This document shows positions 51,356 to 62,834 of a stretch of 64,000 nucleotides of DNA, piece by piece; the first letter of the stretch is position 1; every line of letters begins with the position of its first letter. The DNA comes from Brachyhypopomus gauderio (Eukaryota; Chordata; Actinopteri; Gymnotiformes; Hypopomidae). The translations under genes and the position numbers were made by a program. The notes below the pieces were generated by a model. It saw only the letters and a program-made list of their open reading frames with translations, was not told where the DNA came from and did no database searches. The stretch spans positions 1,250,001 to 1,314,000 of the forward strand of contig NW_027506873.1 in NCBI RefSeq assembly GCF_052324685.1, given 5' to 3'.

Positions 51356-52245
51356 TAGGGGTGGGCGGATTGATATTTATATCGATAGTATCGATACAAA
51401 GGTGAGGATCGGTATCGGATCGATACCACAGCGAAAATATCGATTCTTTTGCTGCAGTTTAGAGGTCTGCGCGGGACTGCTTTTTTAATCCCGCTCCCGC
51501 TTGTTTTAATCCCGCTCCCGCCCGCACCTGCTTGTTTTAGTCCCGCTCCCGCCAAAAAATCGCTTGTTTTAATCCCGCTCCCGCCCGCACCTGCTTGTTT
51601 TAGTCTCGCTCCTGCTGGAACCGGCCAAAAAATCGCTTGTTTTAATCCCGCACCCGCCCGCCACATACACATTTCTGTCTCCCCTGCCCGCAATCCTAAT
51701 ATGAATTGAATTAATTAGATTTAGTACTTGAAATTTTCTTATGTATTTATTAAATCAGCAATATAGCGATGGATCGCGCTGTCCCATTTCTTACCACAGT
51801 CCAAACACATGCCGTCAGGTGACGTACACCAACACTTTCTGATATCAATCACAACAAGCCGATTTCCCTCTCCATTAATTACAATGGAATATGACTTCCA
51901 TACATCAGACTTTCCTGTAGTTGGCTTAATTGTGGTGTATTCGCCTGTTTTAATTGAATTTTCCACAGCTGAAACTGGTTGACCGTCTACAGCAGGGGTC
52001 GGCAACCTATGGCACGCATGCCACCATTGGCACGAGGCATAATCACTGGCACGCGACACGCTGGACCAGCATCAGCAAAAATATATATAATTTAATATAA
52101 ATTATTATATTAATGGATTATAATTTCAAGTAAAAATTATCGCCCCCCCCCCAACGGTTTGGAAGTATCGATATCGGTATCGGCGATACTGACCATCGTA
52201 TCGGTATCGTATCGATACCAAAATTCCGAGTATCGCCCACCCCTA
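51356..52245. mobile_element. hAT-type element, TAGGGGTGGGCG termini
   Basis: Begins TAGGGGTGGGCGG and ends CGCCCACCCCTA. CTGAACGC is duplicated exactly at 51348-51355 and 52246-52253. Subterminal GATATCG/TATCGATAC repeats occur at both ends. Inside is a tandem CCCGCTCCCGCC-rich patch (51480-51660) and a second hAT-like left end, CAGGGGTCGGCAACCTATGG, at 51990. Confidence 0.88.
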
Positions 52246-53179
52246 CTGAACGCAGAGGGGGAGGGGCTCCGCCTTTATTATAACCTTTAGTATAACCTTC
52301 CGCTTGACAAAGTAGCGTCAAGTTAGCCACAGGAAAAAATACGACAGTGACATACATTGCATTCAACAGCTTCAATCCTACATCGCTAAAAGAGCTCACA
52401 ACACTGATTAATTCATCTAAGTCTACATCATGTATATTCGACCCAGTTCCAACCCGTCTGTTTAAAGACCTACTCCCAGCCATTGCAGGGCCCTTACTTA
52501 ATATGATTAACTCCTCCCTTAACCTGGGGTATGTGCCCAAACAGTTAAGCCCCCCGTGGCGCCGGGCCTGTCGTCATTACACTGGCTGCCAATTAGAGTC
52601 CGTACTAACTGTAAAATACTTTTATTAACATATAAAACACTGCATGGCTTAGCTCCAGACTATCTTAGTGAACTTGTTGAACATTACAATCCAGCACGTT
52701 CACTTCGCTCGCAGGACGCAGGGTTATTAACTGTTCCTAGGATCAAAAAGATAACAGCAGGTGGAAGAGCCTGTTCTTTTAAAGCTCCACAACTGTGGAA
52801 TAATCTTCCTGCCTTTATTCGGGACTCAGACACTGTCTCAATGTTTAAACCTCAACTAAAGACTTATCTGTTTACTTTGGCCTTTGATTAATCTGTTACA
52901 TATTTACCATATCACATATCTTTCTTCTCCGAGGTGCACCTGGGGAGTAACACTACAGTCGGAGCCTACAGTACCAGTATCATTGCTCCGACACAGAATG
53001 AAAACCTGGAGTTCATCACAAGACATTTTACAATGACAATATCAACACCCAGAATTTTCATTCTAGTTACCTTATACTTAGTCTGATTGTGTGATTGTGT
53101 ACCAATCATTTACCAATCATATTTACCAATCATTAAGACTGTCATTTTACCTCTGCTTCTTCTAACATGTTCTCTTTTT

Positions 53180-54245
53180 AGCCCTCCAAGGTGGTTCCTT
53201 TTAGGAATAGAGCGAGCTTTGTTTTACTTTTTGTGGGGGTCTAAGTGGGAGAGATTGTGAAGAGAAGTGGTGAAGAAAATAAGAGAAAATGGTGGGAAAG
53301 GCCTCCCGGATGCCTATTTGTTTGTAGAAAGAAAATTTGTGGCTTTACATTTTAGATATGCTATGAATCTAAACAGAACGTCACACAAAACAGCAGCTAT
53401 GGCATACTTTTGGATGGCAGCTAATATTAAGAGGCTGGGGCATTTAACCCTGGATTTGTACACCCCTGTGGCTTTTAATCTTCCAGCTCAGTATGATTTT
53501 ATTAACAGGTTTCTGAAACGATATAACATGGAAAAGGCTGACTTAGGAGTTTTGATTAATGCAAAAATGTTGGTACACTCCATACTGGACCAGGAGGAGG
53601 TGACGCCCATCCTGGGACTCACGAGGGAGGAGGCCAAATGAGTGTTGGTGAACGTGGCTCATCCGGATTTGCCAAACGACCAGAGGGATCTGTGTTGGCT
53701 AGCGGCCTATGAGGTTTTCCCGGTGCGGGCGGTCATGCACTCCCGTGGCATGGCGGCATCGCCAATGTGCCCACAGCCTGGATGTGGCGAATCCGAAACT
53801 GTAGGGCATGTGCTCTGGGAGTGCAGGGTGGCCGGGGACCTGTGGTCCGCTATCGGCCCCCTGCAATGCCTGAGCCTGCCAACAGGGAATGTCCACCCAC
53901 GAGGTTACCGAATATCAGTAAACGGGGTGGGCCAAGGTGTGGACAAGTTACCAGCGGCAGAATTTCAGGCACTCGCTCACCCATAAGAGTGTGAAAGCTG
54001 CCTTGTGGACCTCCTGCAACCTGTTCCAGGCACAGCTGAAGCTGGTAATATTATTGCTGCAGGGGCGCGGGGCATCGCCATTCGGCACCCAGGGAGGTCC
54101 TGGCCACACACCGCTGGCCCGTATTCATGCCAAAGCCCTCAGAGGGTAAGGTGCACGCCTGAAAGGGAGCAGTGGGTAGAGGGGACCTCCGCTGAATACC
54201 AAGGGAGGATGAGCCCGCCAACCTGTGTGTGCTTATATTAAAATA
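53180..54245 (+). pseudogene. Tx1-like LINE C-terminal fragment
   Basis: Frames 53267-53641 (NGGKGLPDAYLFVERKFVAL, AYFWMAANIKRLGHLTLDLY) and 53642-53986 (MCPQPGCGESETVGHVLWEC, a CCHC-type zinc-finger-like end) are separated by a TGA. A further shifted stretch runs to about 54240 before an AATAAA-rich tail. It resembles the C-terminal region of Tx1-type LINEs and may be the continuation of 49834-50110. Confidence 0.65.
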
Positions 54246-54567
54246 AACCTTTTAATAATTAATAATAATAAAAAACAATTCTCTGCCCATTATATACACA
54301 CCCACCTGATTCAACCCCCCAGTTACCATGTTTGGTATGCACCACGTTTGGTAGATGTGTTGGGTTGCAGGTTTTTAAATGTATAAATAATAACTAGAGA
54401 CAATCGTAAAGCTTATAGTATTTGTTTGTATATCATTTACATTTTGCAACATATAAACACCAACCAAACTGTGGCGCCATTAGCTTTTGTATGTCCCGAA
54501 GTGCCCGAAGTGTACACCAAAAGTGACTAACTTGTTTAATACGCAATGCATATGACTGCTTGCATAC

Positions 54568-56833
54568 TGTGATGTGCGGAGGAGCAGACACAAAGACAAC
54601 GGAATTGGTGCAAACACAGACTTTTACTAACAAAACACGCAGCTTCAATGCGAAAGTGCAAGCACAGAACAACAACACTCACACTGGCATGTGACAGGCA
54701 CAAGACACTGCGCAAACGCACATTAAATAGGTGAGTAACACAGACCCTCGTGATCTCGAGACAAGGCACAGGTGCGACTACGAACACGCTCACAGACAAC
54801 CCACACCCACGGAACTACAAACATGGACATAACTGCACGCAGACGACATAACGACACGCCCACAGGGAAGGGTCCGGAGCTGTGACCGTGACAGAGCCTG
54901 CCACCGGGGGCTCGCTACTCCTGGAGCGTCCTGCGCAGCTGGAAAGCCCCGAACCTACACCGACGGGCAGGTCCGGAACCGCCGGGATCACGAGCCTCCG
55001 AGAGCCATCTCCCCCGATGGTGGGAACCGCCGCGGGCAGCTCTAGAACACCCTCCCTGGGAAGACAGGGGAAAATACATTTAACACGGGCACGTTGACAC
55101 ACACACTGGAACATTAAACACGAAAGGAACAAGAGGGAACAGGAAATTAGGGAAACACAGTGGTACAGACACACAAACAGGGACAGGCAGCCATGTTATC
55201 ATCCGAGCTGCCTGCCAGAGCGCTAGCAGTGGTGCGACTCCTCCTGGGGTCGCAGGCGGGATAGGCGGCGGAACCCCTCCGGTCTTCGGGACCGACTTCT
55301 GTGCCCCCGTGGCGCTACCCGACGCTCCCACGGGACGAGCGTCTGGTCTCTCCTTTCGGGATGCCTCGGGCGCTTTCTTGGGAGCGACTGGAGTGCATGC
55401 CCTTCGCCGCTTACTGGCGGCTCTATGCGGCACCTCGGCGGGCAATCTGGACCCCCACATCGGGCCACGAACTGTGCCACCGCCCACTCGTGCTCCTGGG
55501 GACAGCGCCACCTCGCCCTCTGCCGTCTCCATCTTCTCTTCTCCCTCGGAGTCGCCCCGACCTAGCGACATTGGCTCTTCAGAGGCCGGGTAGCGTGACC
55601 AGCTCATGCTGCTCCTCTCCGACGGGGCACAAGGAACCCCCTCACCTTGCGGACACCCCTTCTCCGTATGCACAGTGTCCTCCGAGCTAACCAAGGCACG
55701 GTCTTCTGTATCGCTCTCGCTGTTAGACCCGGAGGGGGTTGAGCAAACGGACGGGGGTGGACTGGCGGTCTCCCCCTCCCCGTAAAATACAGTTGACTCG
55801 GAGCAAACAGACGGAGGTGGACTGACGTTCTCCCCCTCCCCGCAATACACTGTGGACTCCGAGTACACAGATGGGGGAGGACTGACCTCATCCTCCGCCG
55901 TTTCGGGGTGCCTGTTGGCATCGGAGTGGGGCTAGTTTCCTTCTCGCCCTCCCCATAGTACACCAGTGGCGCGGAGCACACTGATGACGGGGGACCGACC
56001 TTCTCCTCTTCTGACGTCTGGGGAGCTGCAGACGTGGGGGGAGGGCAGCTGGCTTTGCCCTCGCTCTCCTCGTCCGAACACACGGAGGGAGGGAGACTCT
56101 CCTCCTCTCCGCAGTCTTCGCTCCCAAACTCATATTCGGGGGGAGTGAGAGCAAAGGCGCCTACACCCACCACTATGGGATCACTGGACTCCTCAGGGAA
56201 TACCAGGATCGGTGCGCTGTTCTCCTCCTCGGAGTATGCCAGGGTCGGAGGGCAGTGCAGCTCGCTCCACACCCTCCATGCGGCCAGCTGGAAGCACTCT
56301 GCCTCCGCCTCGGTCTCAGCCGCCTGGGCTTGGCGCAGCAGGTTGGCGCACACGCGGTCCTGCTGCATCCCCTCGACTGGGACCTGCACGTCGCGACGAC
56401 GTGCAGGGGAAGAGGCGTGATGGCGCTTGGTCTTCTTCTTCCCCTTCTTGCGTGCCGACGTGTATCCTGGCATCTTTGTTGGCTCGTCTTTCTGTGACGT
56501 GCGGAGGAGCAGACACGAAGACAACGGAATCGGTGCAAACACAGACTTTTACTAACACAAAACACGCAGCTTCAATGCGAAAGTGCAAGCACAGAACAAC
56601 AACACTCACACTGGCATGAAACTTTAGACAAAGACGAGCACAAGACACTGCGCGATTGCACATTAAATAGGTGATTAACACAAACCCTCGTGATCTCGAG
56701 ACAAGGCACAGGTGCAACTACGAACACGCTCACAGACAACCCACACCCATGGAACTACAAACATGGACATAACTGCACGCAGACGACATAACGACACGCC
56801 CACAGGGAAGGGTCCGGAGCTGTGACCGTGACA
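54568..56833 (-). mobile_element. Non-autonomous LTR retrotransposon
   Basis: Direct repeats 54568-54893 (326 bp) and 56493-56833 (341 bp) are near-identical LTRs. Each starts TGTGAYGTGCGGAGGAGCAG and ends GGAGCTGTGACCGTGACA. The 5-bp duplication CATAC lies at 54563-54567 and 56834-56838. On the minus strand the LTR reads TGTCACGG...CACGTCACA, as in some fish Gypsy-type elements, and includes a CTATTTAATG TATA-like box. The 1.6-kb interior has no gag, protease, reverse transcriptase or integrase; it holds one disrupted ORF on the minus strand. No convincing primer-binding site or polypurine tract could be pinned down. Confidence 0.85.
55080..56473 (-). pseudogene. Unknown repetitive acidic ORF carried by the LTR element
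   Basis: Minus-strand reading starts 20 bp inside the 5' LTR boundary with MPGYTSARKKGKKKTKRHHA, a basic head. A Glu/Ala/Cys-containing region follows (DRVCANLLRQAQAAETEAEA, FQLAAWRVWSELHCPPTLAY), then repeats of an SPPPSVCSESTVYYGEGE-like unit, about 20 aa each, four to five times. A frameshift near 55880-55900 moves the frame: upstream repeats read in one frame and downstream repeats in another, ending in a basic RRRACTPVAPKKA-type stretch and a Pro/Gly-rich tail. I recognise no domain. It replaces gag/pol in the element. Confidence 0.6.
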
Positions 56834-56838
56834 CATAC

Positions 56839-58985
56839 GTCATACTTCACATGCTGTGTGTTACGGTAGGGCATTGCTAAAGCGGTACGAATGTTCATAA
56901 CCCCACCTTAAAGTAGCTCTGCACAGCACATTCAGAACCAGACACATTTATATATATTTTAAATGTCTTTATTTTTAACATGCATTAACATGTCTTTACA
57001 AATTCATTTCAAATTCATACATATATGCTCATGCATAGACATGTATCAGTAGTATTATTAAGCCACTAGAGAAAACATTTTGCTTGTAATTACACAGCGG
57101 TTAAACACAATGCATATTAAACATAAAATGTCATTTTAGGTCAGTCAGTAGCCTATACATTTAGGTTCTTTCATTTAAATGTATTCAAAGGACTACTGAG
57201 AAGGACTACTGAGAAGCGATAACATTTCAATACTTAACTTCTGTATTTATTATGTAAAAACAAACGAACTAAAACAAACCAAGCAAAATCAGGCTTAGAT
57301 GAATATTTTAAGTGTCTAAATGTATTAGACATCTTACTTACAGAGAATGCTACATTTAACGCCATTCACTTCTGGATGTCTGCCAGAAGCACCTGTCTTG
57401 CCCATTTAGTAGGTCTAGTGTTTAAAGGGCACTGTCAACCGATAACATAGATTACTGTTTCAGTTTATATGCTGGTTTAAAGTGTGGCCTCTGCTCTTGT
57501 CAGTGCCATTGTTACATTGCTGGGAAAGTCTCCTCATATTCAGGCTCCGTCTGAATGCTGGTATGAAGAGTGAAAACTGAAGGAGTGGAGGCTGAATCGG
57601 AGAAGGTAGGAAGGAGATCTTCACATGCAGAGTGACACTGGACCAGAGAAAGAACTGTGACCAGAGATTGCACCCACACAGATGCACAGGATTACTTTGT
57701 GAAGCAGTGATGAGTGTGTGGAAGAATGACAGTTAAGCATGTCGCACATAGACACATGGTGATAGGCCAGTGGAGGTTGTTTGTGCAACAGACAAAAACA
57801 TGTAGCATGAAGAAATAGTGAATCTACGTGATCTCTTGGAAGAGGAAATTCACATTTCCCAGAAACCCTGAGTTTCTTTTGTTATTGGTTGGTTGGTTCA
57901 TTGGGTGGTTTCACCAGAGGCACCAGTTGCAGTACACATATAATTTCTACTGCTACATATAATTATTTGCCTTGACTGTGACTGCATTGTCTGCATTCTT
58001 TGAGGCAAATGGTGGGTACAGATAATATGATGCTTTGATAATGAAGCAGTATGTGGACGCTCGTGAATTAGAAGCATTTTAGGATTTTCAGCAATGGAAT
58101 GGAGAGAAGAGTCAAGCTATCATGTGACTTGGTGTTTGAGGCACTGGGCATTTAGTATGTGTGCTCAAAAAAGGTAACAAGCAAATTATATAGTGGTCAC
58201 AATTTTTTTGGGGTAGATTTGTAATGGTGGATATATTCAGTTATTGGGTGCACTTAAAATTAACACTAATTTAGTGTGCCACTATACAGCAAAATGGAGC
58301 ACAGTCAGGTACCACTTCACCTATACAAAGCTCTCAACAAGGTTAAAGGATCCATCTGTGTTGGAGCATCCAATTTTGTTTCCAAATATGGAATCCAAAT
58401 ATGATTTTACACAAAATCATACTGGTAAATGAAAAAGAAGTGAATTCCTTAAAACTAATAGCTGCAATATATGTGCATGTTTCAAGGTTCATTGTCATTT
58501 CACCTCAGAACATGTAAGAAGGAAAGAACCAGAATCACAAGGAATCAGTCTGCAGAATTTACTTTGAGACTAATAATTTGAGATAGAATAATGCTTCTGC
58601 TAAACAAAAAAATAAGTAGCTGCATCTTTTAACACACCACTGTAAATTTGCAATCTGTAGTCAAACTGAGACTCATATCATTGTATTTATCCCCTAGATA
58701 CCCCTAGATACCCAGGACTATTTTGTCCTGTATGAATGTACCTATATATTTCTTCCAAAACACTGGCAGCACCGAGTGGTTAGTAGCAGACCACAATCTC
58801 TCATACTGTTCTGTTTCTTACATACAAACCTCCACAAAGTCACCAATCTAGTGTTTATTTGATCCCACAATACTGTGCTAACATTTATGTTATTTATTGG
58901 AATTCAGCCTGAGTCACGTTAGCTCTTAAGAACAAATACCCTTTTTTGAACTTATGGCTAGTTTTTTTTTCATTCAACTAGCATT
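56839..58985. other. Intergenic, no gene seen
   Basis: AT-rich DNA with only short chance ORFs, none resembling a known protein. No clear transposon ends were found, although unrecognised decayed repeats are likely. Confidence 0.5.
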
Positions 58986-58987
58986 CA

Positions 58988-59190
58988 ACTGGGCAGTCGT
59001 GGCCTGGTGGTTAGGGAACTGGTCTTGTGACCGGAGGGTCGTGGGTTTGATTCCCAGACCTGAGGCCATGACTGAGGTGCCCCTGAGCAAGGCCCTGAAC
59101 CTTCAATTGCTCACTTGTATAAAAATGAGATAAAAATATAAGTCGCTCTGGATAAGGGCGTCTGCCAAATCCTATAAATGTAAATTTAAC
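58988..59190 (+). repeat. tRNA-derived SINE
   Basis: The head GGGCAGTCGTGGCCTGGTGG (A-box-like) and GTGGGTTTGATTCCC (B-box-like) is followed by a tRNA-unrelated body, GAGGCCATGACTGAGGTGCC, and a tail, AAGTCGCTCTGGATAAGGGC, then GTCTGCCAAAT. The tail is the common fish SINE/LINE-shared 3' end. It is not a functional tRNA: the cloverleaf is not maintained. Confidence 0.85.
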
Positions 59191-59741
59191 TGCAGGTGTG
59201 TAGAATACCCTATACTGCTGACACAAACAGTGAAAGCAAAATGGTTAGCATGTATGAAAAAGAGGGACATTCTGTTTCTTCTCACTATTAGTGTCCGGTT
59301 CGGGGTGACATGCCCCTCCTTTCTGACCAAAGAAAAACATAATAAAAAATGCAGGAAGATTGTGAGTAGCCACCCTTCATGTTTAGATGGAGTTACTCCA
59401 CATTCAGGGATTACAGCACAGAAAAATAAACACAAAAACACCTGAAGCTTATGAAGCTCACAGCCACTCTAAGGAAGAGATGCACCTATAACCAACACTA
59501 CAAATCCCAGAAATCCACACGCACTGTCCCTCAATGTCAATCACACCCCAACACTATGGGATAGCAACAGATACAGTCATACTTTTGAGCATACACACTG
59601 TCATACAAATAAATTTGCTATGGATAATAGTGTCTGCCAAATGGTATAAATGTAACACTTTATAGTGTGAAATTGTTTACGGAAGCAGAGCGTGACAAAA
59701 ACAATGTTGATATTAATTCCATACATTTTTTGGCTGTATAG

Positions 59742-60017
59742 CAGGTATCACCAAATGGCGGACCGCGGTCCGGATCCGGACCCGAACGCCGTCCTGTCCG
59801 GACCCAATCACATTCCTGATTAACTGGATACGGACCCAAATGCCAAAAAATTTTAACGGGAGACTATATTTTAAAACGGAGAATTTATTTTCAGACGAGT
59901 GTTACGTTCAACCCCCCCCCCCGCTCAACTGCTTTCGTTCGCCACCGCGAACCCGGACCTAAGGTCTGAGCTATCTGCCAAAAATGGACCGCGGAAAGAT
60001 TTAATTGATTACCCCTG
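59742..60017. mobile_element. hAT-type element, 276 bp
   Basis: Begins CAGGTATCACCAAATGGCGG and ends TGATTACCCCTG. CTGTATAG is duplicated exactly at 59734-59741 and 60018-60025. The interior has a C-run at 59911-59920 beside GCTCAACTGCTTTCGTTCGC, the same module as in other hATs of the window. Confidence 0.88.
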
Positions 60018-60138
60018 CTGTATAGTTACCATGTGGCACCATCAGCTCACTGTACGGGATGTAAATTGATCAGTACCTATGATTCAAGTCCTACTCAGGG
60101 GACGTGCAGGGAGAATAAGAGTGATTCTTCTTTGTGTC

Positions 60139-60252
<114 letters not shown>

Positions 60253-60353
60253 ATGGGAAGTCAGGTCAAAGATGAATGAAAAGAAAGAATGAAGCATATA
60301 TGATAGGACATATATGTCAGTAACTACAGAATGAAACTATAGTAGCTTTAGAC

Positions 60354-60509
60354 CAGGGGTGCCCATTACGTCGATCGCGATCAAGTGTGGGTAGATCGCA
60401 TGATATTAAAAAGTAGAGGATGAATGACAGGCTATCATCCATCTGCACTGACGGTTGTATTTAGATTGACATACATGGTAGCCAATCTGAAAACTTGTGG
60501 GCACCCCTG
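60354..60509. mobile_element. hAT-type MITE, 156 bp
   Basis: Ends CAGGGGTGCCCAT and GTGGGCACCCCTG. Flanks CTTTAGAC and GTTTACAC match at 6 of 8 positions. It contains CGTCGATCGCGATC, echoing the CGATCGATCGCGATATA words at 4450, 29205 and 41625. Confidence 0.75.
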
Positions 60510-60765
60510 GTTTACACTATACATTTCCAAATAACTGATCACAAAAATGCATTTTTGAGGAATTGCAATATTCAGTGTTATTGCCCAACGTTAGAGGCAC
60601 AACAGCAATAATGCAATGTGGCCACTTTATGTTCATATTCAGATTATATTATTTTACATTTGGTTCAGGCTTATTTAGTTGCTTCCAAAAGGCTTGAAAT
60701 GAAATCAAATGGTGGCTAATCAAAAACTCATTTTCAAGCACCATCACTCACCAAACAAGTTTGAA

Positions 60766-60935
60766 AAATGCTGTATATACATCAGCCTTTGATGTATGTG
60801 GTGTATACATCAGTTTTGTACATCAGACATGGTTGTATGCTGTGTATACATCAGATTGGGTCGAATGCTGTATATACATCAGACTTGGTTGTATGTTGTG
60901 TATACATCAGACTTGTTCATCAGACTTGGTTATAT
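60766..60935. repeat. Imperfect tandem repeat, ATACATCAG-rich
   Basis: Irregular copies of GTTGTATGCTGTGTATACATCAGA, period about 20-45 bp. No coding meaning. Confidence 0.75.
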
Positions 60936-60939
60936 GTTG

Positions 60940-62425
60940 TCACTGGGTACACATGGTAATGTGGGATGGTGATAGTGGAAGAAGCTTTAAAATTTCCTCA
61001 CAGTTTGGTGCAGGGAGACCTGTGTTAGTGGGGTCAGGGTAGGATGGTGGGTGCACTGGTGAGTGCACTGGTGGATCCACTGGTGGGTGCACTGGTTCCA
61101 TGGGGATCTTCACCAAGTGAGAACTCTTGCTGGGACATGTCGACTGGCGGAGACACAGTACCCACACATGGTCACCACAAAGTACCCACACAGAGTCATC
61201 ACACCCCAGATTAGGGAATAACACACAGCGCAACTGCAACACAAGCAACGAACAACAGGAAAGCCAATCCAGCAAAACAGGCCTTATCAGAGTAAATACA
61301 TCAGCCTTGGAAACCCCAGGGCAAATGACAAAGCAGTGGGCTGGTCAGACGTAGTGGCACACACAGACTGTAGTAAATGTTATACAAGAGCCTTTTCAGC
61401 AACACTGTGGAGCGAAAGGAGAAATATTAGTGTATTAATAAATTAAAAATAAATTATTTCTACATCTAATAGTACATTTTTAAATATTAACACTACAAAT
61501 GAATAGTACTTATATTGTATATTAATATATTAATAATCAATTGCAAAACATACACCAACCACACTTTTAGGCTGCGAAAGAGGGTGAGAGCATTCGTGTA
61601 CGTGTGTTCAGGACAAGGTATCTGCCAACCTCTTCATCATCGTCACAATCTTTGCCCTTGGTTTTCTTTTTCTTCTTTCTCTCATCTTCTTTCTTCTTCT
61701 TGTCTTTGTCGGGGAGGACGTCATCCAACCAGGCCAGGTCATGCTGTGAGAAGACCAGGTCAAGCATCTTCCTGACCACAATCAGTCCAAGAATCTGCAA
61801 GCGGAATAGAGCCCTGACATATTAAGTGGTCAAGGGCTCTGAAAATGCAAAATCACACCCCTCAAAGCTCAGCTCAGTCCCACCCCCCCAGCTTTGAGGA
61901 AATACACTAATTTGATTCAGAATGTTATGGATTTTGAAAGTTAAACTCTTTCGTTGCATTTTGCCAATTGCTCATATTTATGACCAATATGTATGACCTC
62001 CCTGGGAATCATACCCACAACCTTGGTGTTGCTAACACCTTGCTCTAACAGCTCCAGATGGAGGTGAACAGCTGGAATCTTACCATGATAGGGAAGACAA
62101 TGGCAGCCACAGTGGACTTGAGGGTCCAGAGCACAGCCAGACAGGTGATCTGTACGATGGTGAAGAGGTGCACACGACGCAGAGGAACATGTCGAAGGAA
62201 AACAAAGTCTGGCTGGTGCTTGGCCGGCATCAGGAACAGCTTGACCCTCTCCCAGAACTACATGATATGAGTGAGCAAAAGACATAACACGTATATGAAC
62301 AAATGCATGTGAGCAAATAATTTATGTGAGACCTGTGTGTGTGTGTGTGTGTGTACCTGCATGCCACTGAGAGAGGCTACTCCCATATACAGGAACACTC
62401 CATAGAGTACTGGCATGGGGATGAA
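60940..62425 (-). CDS. slc4a5: SLC4 electrogenic sodium-bicarbonate cotransporter, 3' exons only
   Basis: C-terminal part of an NBC-type bicarbonate transporter of the plasma membrane. Exons in gene order: 62425-62357 ([20 protein letters not shown]), 62257-62084 ([51 protein letters not shown]), 61794-61630 ([40 protein letters not shown]) and 61143-60940. The first three are in phase 0, 23, 58 and 55 codons. They cover the last membrane spans and the Lys-rich cytosolic tail. The last exon continues in phase 0 ([10 protein letters not shown]), matching the KIPMES motif of SLC4A5, then a Pro/His repeat, and stops at 60940. The donor at 61630 (GAG then GTTGGC) is weak, so the final junction is less certain. 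[20 protein letters not shown] fits SLC4A5 better than SLC4A4. Earlier exons lie beyond 64000. Confidence 0.82.
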
Positions 62426-62834
62426 CTGGGAGACAGCAGGAAACTGGTTAATAATATTGACATTATGAAGCAACAAAGGGGTTGTATGTAGGGTTACAAA
62501 ATGGACATGTTATTTTACATGCTTGTTGAGCTTAATGTCTATGGATCATTGACATTCCCAATTGTAAAAATCAATGCATGAGATTTGGGCACTGAATTCA
62601 AAGCTGGGATTGAGAATTGTTTTCAGACACATTTGCTTCCTTCACAGTTTTGTTTTTGTTTAAATTATTCTAATCAATCCTGAGCCCTTCAGTTATGGAT
62701 AAGAATTATCTTGAAGCCCAGGCAAGGACATAGTATGTGCTGTGTATTGCTCTAATAGGGTTTTATGAGATTATATCTTGCAATGGACCAGATGCAAAAA
62801 AAAAAAGCATCGCAGTGGTCATTTACTTAAACGC

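Larger units (their letters stand above)
50114..52960 (+). pseudogene. L2-type LINE, internally deleted, hAT-interrupted
   Basis: Three separated L2 pieces. 50130-50404 reads YYSILIENNKNNPRFLFVTV. 52345-52548 reads STSCIFDPVPTRLFKDLLPA and LLNMINSSLNLGYVPKQ. 52556-52890 reads LSSLHWLPIRVRTNCKILLL, TYKTLHGLAPDYLSELV and APQLWNNLPAFIRDSD. The reverse-transcriptase core between LGYVPKQ and LSSLHWLPI is deleted, and hAT elements at 50405 and 51356 separate the first two pieces. The segment 51098-51355 between the hATs is not recognisably L2. Confidence 0.75.
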
